From positions 79,336,450 through 79,400,449 of the forward strand of contig OZ020269.1 of NCBI GenBank assembly GCA_963971225.1: 64,000 nt of DNA. The letters are read 5' to 3'. A program made the translations under genes and the position numbers. The notes beneath the pieces are model-generated. The model saw nothing but the letters and a program-made list of their open reading frames with translations. It had not been told where the DNA came from and made no database searches. Shown piece after piece: positions 55,340 to 64,000 of the stretch (positions are counted from its first letter, which is position 1; every line of letters starts with the position of its first letter). Source of the DNA: Melieria omissa (Eukaryota > Arthropoda > Insecta > Diptera > Ulidiidae).

Positions 55340-56400
55340 TGGGATTGGGGTGGCGGCACTTCCGCCTTCTCCCTGCGTCGTTTTTGCTTTACTCTATTAT
55401 GCGCCCTTTCCACCGCCTTTTTAACTGCCGCCTCGAACTGAATTCTGCCTGAACTCTTAAATATATCTAAATTGAAACAAAACAAAAATTATAATTAATA
55501 ATATAATTTGGAACTACGTTAAAAAAACGAACTCACCGAATAATACCTCTATCAATATTAATTTTTGCAGGGGTTTTTCTCCAACCTGCCCTCCCAATTG
55601 TAAAATACGAGTAAGTCATCCCCAAAAACATTTTTGAAAACTGGCTCAAGGTCATTGGAAAGACCTCTGAGCCTGCGAATTAACGAAACCTGCAACGAAA
55701 AAATATTAAATGCTTCAAAATATTTTATATTGTTGCCAAAAGTGATGGGACAAGTGAAGGGATCTTAAAAATGGGGTATTCAGCAAGAATATATATAATA
55801 TATCACATATTACTTTTTAAGTAATATATTGGTATACATTGGTACAACTTGGTTCGAATATATTACTTTGAATTCCAAGCAATATGTAATATAACGATAT
55901 TACTTTCAGAAGCCAGTAATATGTAATATTATTATGATACATTTGATGATGCAAAATCGGCTTGTTGCAACTTTCCCTCCACTTCCATTACTGCATCAAC
56001 AGTAGTGAGTGGGAGCAGAGCTTCGATTTGCGCCTCTGTCTCGTCCACCGCTTCCCCCGTGATTCGCATTAGGCTGCGTTGCATATGGTTAATGCCAACC
56101 TTTACTTCCCGCACCTGTTTGTTATGTGCCATGAACTCTGGCTTCTCCACCATCTGTAAAAAAGTGGAAAGAATGTATTAAGGCGTTATATAGAGAAACA
56201 TGATTAAAAAAATTGCACTCACATTTTCAACCAGCAACTTTTCGATTTTATCCACTTTTTCCTCCAAGCGTTGCTGATTTTTTAAAATTTGTTCAAGGAT
56301 GCCTTTTATGTCTGCAATAACGTTCAAAGTTAAATAATATTAAATATATAACAAATGTATTACCATCACTACTTGAAGAATTTTCTATTCTTCTTTTTTT
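55340..56400 (-). pseudogene. DUF4806-type protein gene, spliced, probably broken
   Basis: Minus-strand exon-like blocks: KKRRIENSSSSD (about 56364-56400), DIKGILEQILKNQQRLEEKV (56224-56312, coiled coil, GT donor), MVEKPEFMAHNKQ through LLPLTTVDAVMEVEGKL to ASSN (about 55937-56153), SLIRRLRGLSNDLEPVFKNV to FYNWEGR (about 55575-55690), and a basic end AVKKAVERAHNRVKQKRRR (about 55335-55450). The layout parallels 19025-19983. A one-base shift after YNWEGR is needed to reach GEKPLQKLILIEVLFG before the donor, so this copy is likely non-functional. Function is unknown. Confidence 0.55.
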
Positions 56401-56893
56401 AAGTTGTGTGAGAGAGGAAGGAGAAGAGGATGGTGAGAGCGAGGAGTATCGGTCAATGAAAACGTTTTCCTCAGTGTCGAATTTTTACAAATTTATGAGC
56501 ACAAAAGAAACTTTGAGTCAAAGTATGCTTGAAATATTTTATTTGCAACATTCAAACATTTCGTTTACAAATGTTTGCTATCTCATTCTAACACGTGCTT
56601 GTTTTAAAAAGCACCAGTATCTCTTTTGCTCTTAGGAAAATGATTGGGAATTTATTTGCCTTTGTATTAGTGTAAGTCCAAAATTTCGTAAAAGTGTTAG
56701 TGATTCGGTTACGGCCGTCTTGCTGGGATTTTACGTTTATAATTGTTTATGTTGTAAAAATAAAAAGTTGCGGCAATCCTTTCCTTTGGTGTTTCTTGAA
56801 TATAGTTTATACATGCATGCACTGCTATTATTTTGACCGTACATGTACATGTGATTAGTTTACTTTTAAAGTGAACTATTTTTTATACCTTTG

Positions 56894-57830
56894 CACAGTG
56901 ATTCGTTCCATAGACATAATTCAAAAAATTTATAGTCTCAGAATTTAATGATTTTGAAACGATAAGAAAACCCCAAAAACTCTGTGTAAAAAATTAATTA
57001 GTGTGCGTGCAAAAGTTAAAACTTTAGTTCAACTAGTTCAAAGTTAAAACTTTTTTCACAAAAAACACATAATTTCTGTTTTTTAGTCTATTGAGAAAAA
57101 AAATTTTTTAAATACATGGTCACCAAGAAGTTGCGTAAACTTTTAATATAGATTTAGAAATGCTGTGGCCACTTTCGCTGTTAATGTTTTCTCAAAATTT
57201 GCAAAGCTGAGGCTTTTGCATCACTTTTAATTCAAAATATTTTTTTTATCATAATTAAAAATCTGAAAATTGACAAAACTTAGAGCAAAATATCTAAAAG
57301 TATGTGAAAGTATGTTCCTGGATTTTATTTATTTTCATCAATCATTTTTTCTTTGTCGGATAATGTAATTACATCCTCCGATATGTTCCGATCTCAGATT
57401 TTCTATTTAAAAAGTGGTCTAAACACCAATTTTTCGACAAAATTTATTTTTTCATCCCTAAAAGTATGCAATCAGCATGAAAAATTGAGAAAACTGCGAA
57501 AAAGCAAAACATACGTCTATTATTATTATAGTTTTTATTGCAAAACTAAAGGGTCCTAAGGCAATTTCTGTTACTCTTTGCAATTATCAATGTTGACGTT
57601 ACCGATTAAATGTAAAATCTGAAAAATCTAACCAACACACTCGTTGCTATAGCTCACCAAAAGAGACGAAAATTGCAAATGTATGTCTCAGACATTGCCA
57701 AACTGCAAAAGTTTAAGAAAAACAAAATAGAGATTCAGCAGACCATGATTAACTAGTATACCAAATTTTATGAAGAACGGACTACTCCTTCTAATTTTGT
57801 CACACGGTTGTATGGAGCCGAATCACTATG
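56894..57830. mobile_element. Transib-type non-autonomous element, copy 2, 937 bp
   Basis: Left end CACAGTGATTCGTTCCATAG, right end (reverse complement) CATAGTGATTCGGCTCCATA, flanked by CTTTG on both sides (56889-56893, 57831-57835). It aligns over its length with 46533-47471. The left heptamer CACAGTG is identical to the RAG recombination-signal heptamer consensus. The right heptamer differs by one base. Short reading frames in it are not genes. Confidence 0.82.
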
Positions 57831-58513
57831 CTTTGTTGTGAAATGCATTGTTTTGTAAATTTTCTTTGTTTGTCAATAATTTGTAACTGTTGGTAACTTG
57901 TGGTAAATTTCTATAAAAGATTTTGGTAGAAAAAATTGTAGGCGAGTGGCAACTATGCCCATTACCATCGTGAACCATCCTTGCCATATCGAAATTATAG
58001 CAAGCCAGCTGTACTTTTAAGTGCGTGCCTAAAAGTATGCCCGTAAAAACATTCATGTATAGCACAGCGACAGGGTGCCTCATCGTTACAATGCTATCAA
58101 AATTGTTGAGCACGACGACGGTGGCGTAATGGCAGAGGTTGAATGGCTGCCACCGGCGTTGGAACCGACCCACAGTGCTTCGAGAGTGTACAAAAATAGG
58201 AAAAACAATTACCGCGGATTTTGACAAAAGTAGTATCATTACACTGCACAACAGCATGTCTGTTGCATGAAGTTTTTTAAATGAATCTGAATCGTTTTTC
58301 CACGCTGATTTCAAAACCATACTTCGTTTTTATGTAACAGCTCTAGTTTTTGCAAAAAATGGGCGTGTCACTTTTTCGAATTTTCCTCGGATTTTTTGCC
58401 GTTTTCGACTGTAATTTCTGAACCAATAACCCTATCAACAATAACCCCATTTTATATATCGTTGCACTTACTACATTTCACGCCATCTTTTCTGACATTA
58501 ATCAATTTTATGC

Positions 58514-59094
58514 AGCCGCCGTGGCTCAGTTGGTTAGTGCGCGGTCCAACGAGTCGCATGCAGAGCGACGCAAGATCGAATTCTGCATGTAGTAACACCT
58601 AAAAAAAAATAACGGGACTCGTTTTCTCTTTCGGTGGCTGTCCTCAAAGCTGGAAATGGCAAACCTCTGAGAGTAAAAATTGCCTATGAAAAAGCTCCCA
58701 ACCTGCCGTTCGGAACCGGCATAAAACTGTAGGTCTCTTCCACCCGCGTCCAAAATTCACACGCGCAACACGGGTGGTTGCGGGAAGCTAGGCCTTAGTC
58801 TCGCGTAAGCGGGCTGTCGTGCCAATCAATTCTGTGGTCAAAAGCAATAACCGCCTAAGTCGTAAATTGCTGTTTCGAGTAATCTCGCTTTAAAGTTTTA
58901 GCGCGTAGTGTGTTCGCTATGGGAATGCGAATAGGTTTTTATTAATAACTTTTTTTATTTTAAAGTTAGAAGCTCCCCGATTTTACACAAACGTAGAGCA
59001 CAGTCAAGGGAACGTGGTGGCATCCATAACTCAATTTCTTCTTAAGTCGACTTAAGCGGTTAGTGCTTTTGACCACAGAATTATTATTATTATT
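58514..59094 (+). mobile_element. tRNA-derived SINE carrying a MITE
   Basis: The SINE starts AGCCGCCGTGGCTCAGTTGG, has the same body as 7439-7782 and ends in a (TTA)n tail. It is flanked by the 17-bp duplication ATTAATCAATTTTATGC (58497-58513, 59095-59111). A 247-bp MITE sits in the 3' part. Without the MITE the SINE is about 330 bp. Confidence 0.9.
58832..59078. mobile_element. MITE nested in the SINE, 247 bp
   Basis: Inverted ends CTGTGGTCAAAAGCANTAAC and on through CGCYTAAGTCG (58832 on, complement up to 59078), flanked by AATT (58828-58831, 59079-59082). The SINE copy at 7439-7782 lacks this insert and reads straight through AATCAATTATT, proving the insertion. Confidence 0.85.
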
Positions 59095-59995
59095 ATTAAT
59101 CAATTTTATGCGTTCTAAATTGGCGTTGTAATAAGGTTTCAAAGTAAGAAAATATTGAATTTCAAGGCGTTTTTTCTGCTGGCGAAAATTGTACAGACGT
59201 TTCATAAATCAAGTTACGAAGTATATGAATATCTTAATAAAAAACATCAAGGAATACAACACAGCCAAATTATTTGGCGGAATACACATTCGCATCGAAA
59301 TAATAACAAAAATGTACCATAGTCAACTCCATACTTTTTCCTTAAAAAATTAGGAGCCTCAAAATATGCTCTTTTATATGTTCCATTTATAGTCTGGAAT
59401 ACAAGCGAAAAACAAAAAGATTTTGAATTGCTCGAAACAAAAAAAAATTAAAAACTTTGCATATTTTTAGGCCCCTAAAAAAAGTATGAAGTTGACTATG
59501 GTACATTTTTACCATTATTTCGATACTAATGTCTATTCCGCCAAATAATTTGGCTGTGTTGTATTGCTTGATGTGTCGACTTTCATTACACACTAACTCG
59601 TTAATTGATTAACAAAAAATTTGCATGTTTTTGACCATCAAAGAAAACGCCTTAAAATTCCATATTTTCTGACTTTGAGGTTCGATTACCGCGGCATTTT
59701 AAAACTTATAAACATAAGTTGCATCGGAAAAGAAGCCGTGTGGTGTTGTTAATGCGATAAGGTGAAAATCATGCCAATCGGGTTTTTGGTTTAGAAATTA
59801 CGATCAAAAATATGGAACAAGTAGAGGAAAAACTGAAAAAATGACACGGTACCTATATCTCACTAACTAGAGCTGCTGGAAAAAATCTGAGGATAGATTT
59901 GAAATCAGCGCACCCAAATTAGTAAGAAACAGTAGAAAAACTCCATGCAACAGAAAAAAAGTGTTTTTTGTTGTGCTGTGTAATTGTTTAATTAA

Positions 59996-60498
59996 CCTTC
60001 ACTCTGTGCATGGTTTTTACACCCTAATCCCGTGCCAGTGTAGTTTGTATGGGAATGAGTAAAATAATAATTTTTGGGAAATAATTATATTATCATTATA
60101 GTACGAAATATTATTAATGTTTTTGTTGTTTGTTTTTTTGTATTAGTATTTTTATTTTATTTATTTGTTTACCGTCTTTGAATCTGTTATTCCACCGGTG
60201 AGTGTGCTTGAGATTTAGAACTTGAGTGGTTCAGAACTTGGATAAGTTTTGCATACAAAATGTATTGGTATAAATAACGGGGTAATTTATTCCCCATAGC
60301 ACAACAAACTGTTTGTGTGCTTTTTTTGGCTATATCTGCCTAATCATACTTTAAATGAGATATCTGTTTATGCTTTTAGAATCCTCTCATCAATACCTTT
60401 CCAACGATATAAGTATAAATATATCGTTTAGAATTAGAAACCTTCACAATTTAATGTTTTATGTTGGGGAACTGTATACCCCAAGCACGGAGTGAAGG
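59996..60498. mobile_element. piggyBac-like MITE, 503 bp
   Basis: Inverted ends CCTTCACTCYGTGCWTGG directly inside TTAA (59992-59995, 60499-60502). It carries palindromic GGGGTAATTTATTCCCC (60279-60295) and GGGGAACTGTATACCCC (60466-60482) words. No transposase. Confidence 0.75.
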
Positions 60499-60914
60499 TT
60501 AAGCTGGATATTTTTTCGAAAAATTATCGTAGTTAGGAGATATAGCTTCTCGAAGTCGGATATATTTTCACAAAAATTTATTAAGGGGAAAAATGAAATT
60601 TAGGTGCTTGTATAGAAACAAATTTTAGAAAATGTAATGTTGCAGATAGGCTACCAATTTCTTTTAACATTAAAACTACATTAAGGAGAGCAGGACCACT
60701 GATAATTTTTTGTTGTTTAGGTTAATTCGTTTTTTTTTACGAATTTTCAAAAATTTGTTTTTTTATTCTAACTAAATTTAGAAAGGCAATTAAAACCGAA
60801 TGGCGTGAACTGGCGTAAATCCATAAAAAAAATTCGGCGTCTTTTTGCGCCTTTGGAAAATATTTAATTTTTTTCGAAACTACTAATGTTGATTTTTTTA
60901 CAGAAATCCCTTAA

Positions 60915-61705
60915 CCCTAATGTGTGTGCTGAAAAACACCCCCTCACCCGTGTGATGGGGTACCCGGGTACCCCAGCACAAATTGTATAAAAATTTCTCA
61001 CTTTTTGTTCGCACTTTAAGAAATTTTAGTGTTTTTGCTTAGTTTTAAAGCTCTCAGTAAGACTGAGGGGTTTTTTAATTACCAGTAATGAATTTTTCTG
61101 CATTTTCGGATCCCCCTTTCATAAAAAGTGGAATACCATTCATACGCTGCTATACATTTCAATGGAAGGTCATTCCCCGCGGAAATGTTAGGCATTTGAA
61201 CTTCGTAACAAATTAATTATTCGTTAAAGATTAGTTTTAATTGCATTGTGAAAGATCTTAACAAATTCGGAAATGAGTTCTTATTCAGCTAAGCTTGTTC
61301 TGAAAAATTTATTCTAGCCGAAGTTCAAGAAATGCTGCGCGAAAGTAAAAGTGATGAAGAATTTTTCATTTCCGAAGGCGAAGATGAGCATTTTCAATCA
61401 GTTGACGACGCAGCAATAGCAAAATTTTACTTACAGGAAAAATCTATGAAATCCATGCAACTCCATATAAAATGTATTGGGGTACCCGGGTGCCCCAGCA
61501 GACGGGTAAGGTTGTAAAAAGTAAAATGTTGTGCCACACACTCCAAAATAAAATTAATGGAATTCAACCCTCGAAAATAAAGACAGAATACCATTTTGGG
61601 AGTTGTCATGAAGATTCACCTTTCTAAGTTATCCGCAAGTACATATATAAAATTTCGATATAAAAGTGATTTGGGTACCCTGGTACCCCATTACACACAT
61701 AAGGG
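60915..61705. mobile_element. piggyBac-like element, internally deleted, 791 bp
   Basis: Inverted ends CCCTWATGTGTGTNNTG directly inside TTAA (60911-60914, 61706-61709). Three GGGGTACCCGGGTACCCC-like palindromes (60957-60974, 61479-61496, 61673-61689) lie inside. An acidic reading frame like the start of a piggyBac transposase remains. Confidence 0.82.
61311..61517 (+). pseudogene. piggyBac-type transposase, acidic N-terminal remnant
   Basis: The frame AEVQEMLRESKSDEEFFISE followed by GEDEHFQSVDDAA (ATG 61332) looks like the acidic N-terminus of piggyBac-type transposases. It reads into the right-hand palindrome and stops at 61515-61517. The DDD catalytic core is deleted. Supported mainly by position inside a TTAA element. 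Confidence 0.45.
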
Positions 61706-61899
61706 TTAAGTTAATAAGGCAATAGAGCTATAAAGAATGGCCATGTTTTGAATTTAATACATGTTTGCTGGGTCGCAGCTAGGGGAAGGGTTAGGAGGTG
61801 CTGACCCCCGAAATGTTAGAACGTTCTTTTAATTTATGATATTCTACACTATACCAATGCAACCATGTATGGCTACGTATACATATGTATATGTATATA

Positions 61900-62905
61900 G
61901 CTTGACTGATATAACAGCAAATACCGAAGTATGGGCCAGCAAAAAGCCGTCCTCTACGTTGTTTTGTAGACCAGTTAAGTTTTTGTTCACAAAAGAAGAT
62001 TGGAATCTGATTCTAACTGAAAACGAAAACATGAAAAGAAAAATTAAGAGATTGGAATGCGGTATTTTTTATGTAAAGGGCCGAGCTGTTGAAGTATCTT
62101 ACGAAATGCACTGCACGATGATTGATGGTGCTGTTGCGAACGCATTAACCGACAATAAGGCAACTAGTAGATGTTATATATGTAATGCAAGTCCAAGTGA
62201 GATGAATAACATAAATTTTACTAAAACGCCCAATATTTATCATTATCAGTATGGACTCTCTCTATTACATTGCTGGATACGTTTTTTTGAGTGTCTCCTG
62301 CATATATCCTACCGGTTGCCTTTTAAGACTTGGCAAATGCGCGATGTAAATAAAACTACATTTATAGAAAGAAAGACACAAATTCAAGCTGAATTTCGAA
62401 AAAAGATGGGCTTACTTGTCGATTATGTTAAACCCAGTTTCGGAAGCACTAACGATGGCAATACGGCAAATTTTTGCAAATGCAGACATCTCATCAAAAA
62501 TTACAGGGTTAGACAAAGGACTTATTCAAAAATTCTCCGTGATATTGAGCGTTTTGGCATGCGGCAAGAAAATTAATACAGAGTCTTTCCAAAAATTAAT
62601 TGATGAAACCTTAGAAATATATTTAAAGAAATATTATTGGTATAACAAAAATATAATAAAAACATTAAAAAAACATTAATAACAACTTTAATTCAACAAG
62701 GTTGCTTATCCGAGGAGGCTTTGGAGGCGAGCCACAAAAATATTCGGCACTTTCGTTTAAGCCATACAAGAAAAACTTCACGCGAAGAAACGAATAAAGA
62801 TTTAATGGCTTATCTCATTACGTGTTTCAATAGCGATATCATTAGAAACATTAATATTGATTTATATATTTTTAAGAAAAAAAAGAGACTGAAGACGATA
62901 TAACA
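61900..62905 (+). pseudogene. Transib transposase relic (RAG1-related core)
   Basis: Frame 1 (to about 62465) carries VKFLFTKEDWNLILTENENM, MHCTMIDGAVANALTDN with a likely catalytic Asp in TMIDG, the zinc-type CYICNASP, YGLSLLHCWIRFFECLLHIS and FGSTNDGNTA. After a frameshift, RQIFANADISSKITGLDKGL and KKINTESFQKLIDETLEIYL follow, stopping at 62677-62679. A third block from 62697 reads GCLSEEALEASHKNIRHFRL then SHTRKTSREETNKDL, holding the last acidic residue. This order parallels the RAG1 core (GYDEKLV, YICTLC, SEGNESGNK). The N-terminal part with the first Asp is missing. Two frameshifts make it inactive. Confidence 0.8.
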
Positions 62906-63283
62906 ATTTTTGAAACGTTTGCAGACAATTCCGTAGATTTGCAATACGAAAGCGAATAAAAATAAATCAGTAATAATTTAAATTCAAATATACTTTTATG
63001 AAACAAACAGTAAGTTCGCAAAATCTGAAACAAAATTTGACAACAGCTCTACATTTGAACAAACTTCTTAGAATCTTACATGTTTTCAATGAAGTTTAAA
63101 AGTAAGTTTGCTTCGAATTCAGAACAATTACATATATATTTCTAAAATTAAAAAAAAAGTTTTAATGTTTTTACAAAAACAGATTAAAAAAAAAACAATA
63201 ACATGTATACAAAATGTAACTTCATTTTTGAGCTTAGTAGACCCAAATTACTATATGTGTAAAATTTTATTCAAATCTAACAG

Positions 63284-63329
63284 CTCCTTTTATTTTTGTC
63301 GCAATTTTGTATGGAGTCGAAGCACTGTT
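63284..63329. repeat. 3' terminus of the Transib relic
   Basis: CTCCTTTTATTTTTGTC...TATGGAGTCGAAGCACTGTT matches the right end of the 937-bp Transib MITE (57785-57830) at about 36 of 46 positions by eye, and sits about 0.4 kb after the transposase relic. It ends with CACTGTT, one base from an inverted CACAGTG heptamer. The left partner was not found. Confidence 0.55.
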
Positions 63330-63813
63330 CGACCCTGGGGTAGTCGCCCGAGAATTACTCTTCACCTTTCAAAAGCAATTGGGTTAACTCATTTAAATCT
63401 TATGATCAGAGGGAATTGTGAAAGAGTACATACATAGGTAAATCAGACGACATTTTTTCAAATGTTTGCGTTCACAATTTCATTCAAAATAACCCTTGGC
63501 AAGAGTTCCAAGGTCTGCCAAGACCAGCGCCATAATTTGTACAAAAAATGCACATCTGAATGTAGTATTAGTATTTGGAAAAGTTAGCATTGCGTGAAAC
63601 ACAAAGCATTTCTCAAATATTTCCCTCTTTAGCTGTTAGGTTAGAAATCTCCAAAATTTCCTACTAGGGAACCAAACATTCAAGAAAATCACACCTTTTT
63701 ACAAAACCTCTGTGGTTATGTCGAAAATGTGAATTATTTTCAACTTGAAAACTATTTAAATTTATTTGCAGCGTTTTTCACTGTGTTGGATTGAATGTGC
63801 ATTTGAACTCATA

Positions 63814-64000
63814 ATGACTGCTTCTTTTGTTGTTCTTTGCTTTTTGCTTTTCTCCAAGCACCAACGGCCGCAACTTGCAACCTGCAAGGCCGATGAAATC
63901 ACGGCGCATGTGTCCCGGCGGGCTGGCGCAACGAGCCTTGGAGGAATATGCAGACGGTGTCGAGTGTGTGGAGTGTCTGCCACGCGCGCTGACGGGCATC
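63814..64000 (+). CDS. possible first exon of a host gene (edge of window)
   Basis: From ATG 63814 a frame open to the window end begins MTASFVVLCFLLFSKHQRPQ, a signal-peptide-like start, then becomes Cys- and Arg-rich. The region is GC-richer than its left flank. A different frame (CPGGLAQRALEEYADGVECV and on) also stays open and looks more protein-like, so the reading frame is undecided. An acceptor-like TTTGCAG lies at 63765-63771. I recognise no family. Confidence 0.25.
   Translation, partial: MTASFVVLCFLLFSKHQRPQLATCKADEITAHVSRRAGATSLGGICRRCRVCGVSATRADGH

Larger units (their letters stand above)
54681..56728. mobile_element. DUF4806-carrying DNA transposon with subterminal repeats
   Basis: TCCCAGCAAGGC at 54681 and its inverted partner GCCGTCTTGCTGGGA ending 56728 delimit a 2-kb element that contains a spliced DUF4806-type gene on the minus strand and a repeat array near the left end. 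Another inverted pair, GATTGCCGCAAC (54669-54680 and 56766-56777), lies just outside, so the true ends may be there. The target duplication is unclear. No TNP2 transposase is present, so this copy would need one supplied from elsewhere. Confidence 0.5.
58322..59990 (+). repeat. dispersed repeat A, copy interrupted by a SINE
   Basis: 58322-58513 and 59095-59990 are homologous to 46270-46532 and 47472-47880, and the last part also to 8030-8295. It starts near TGTAACAGCTCTAGTTTT and ends TTGTTGTGCTGTGTAAT. No coding sequence. Confidence 0.75.

Noticed and set aside
56050..56554. idea that the DUF4806 element contains its own transposase
   Set aside because: No TNP2, DDE or other nuclease motif found on either strand between 54681 and 56728.
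58514..58590. tRNA-like cloverleaf head
   Set aside because: Part of a SINE with a 17-bp duplication and a non-tRNA body; the B box is degenerate, so not a functional tRNA gene.

Overview
The window is insect nuclear DNA, most likely from a cyclorrhaphan fly (plausibly a tephritid; this is inference). The reasons are AT-rich DNA with spliced genes, a two-SRCR lysyl oxidase of the Drosophila Loxl2 type, and a fly-type complement of mariner, Tc1, P-like, hAT, PIF/Harbinger, piggyBac-like, Transib, gypsy, R1 and SINE sequences. I found no bacterial operons, rRNA, genuine tRNA or CRISPR. Only one ordinary host gene is clear: a four-exon lysyl oxidase-like gene at 37532-40239 (505 aa, signal peptide, two SRCR domains, LOX catalytic domain). 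A short coding-like stretch at the right edge (63814-64000) may be the start of another gene.

Left part (1-30000) is a transposon graveyard with some young insertions. At 2694-5343 lies a complete-ended but internally rearranged gypsy-type element: 417-bp LTRs differing at one site, a 4-bp target duplication, and an inverted gag-leader piece. Next come Transib remnants, a tRNA-derived SINE with a 15-bp target duplication, and P-like, Harbinger and hAT fragments. A pogo-type element lies at 14463-15667, followed by an apparently intact mariner (15747-17040) that ends 14 bp before the ATG of a 638-aa CACTA/TNP2-like transposase. That gene is followed by a spliced DUF4806-like gene. A decayed Tc1 (20307-21853) and a 5'-truncated second mariner (21856-22667) share one TA. 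TTAA- and Harbinger-type MITEs follow, one of them inserted inside a Tc1 pseudogene.

Middle (30000-46000) is mostly non-coding, with GC-richer patches, LINE and SINE fragments and the Loxl2 gene.

Right part (46000-63500) shows multi-level nesting. One dispersed repeat (A) carries a Transib-type MITE in one copy; another copy carries a SINE that itself carries a MITE, so each copy gives an empty site for the other's insertion. A second DUF4806 element (about 54681-56728) has a degenerate subterminal repeat array. Three TTAA-flanked piggyBac-like elements carry repeated GGGGTA...TACCCC palindromes. A decayed Transib (RAG1-related) transposase at 61900-62905 ends in DNA resembling the 3' end of the Transib MITEs.

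The two most interesting systems are (1) a Transib family with a transposase relic plus two about 938-bp non-autonomous copies having 5-bp duplications and a CACAGTG heptamer, and (2) an animal CACTA-like pairing of a TNP2-type transposase with a DUF4806 protein. All calls are by eye from sequence; no alignments or searches were run.
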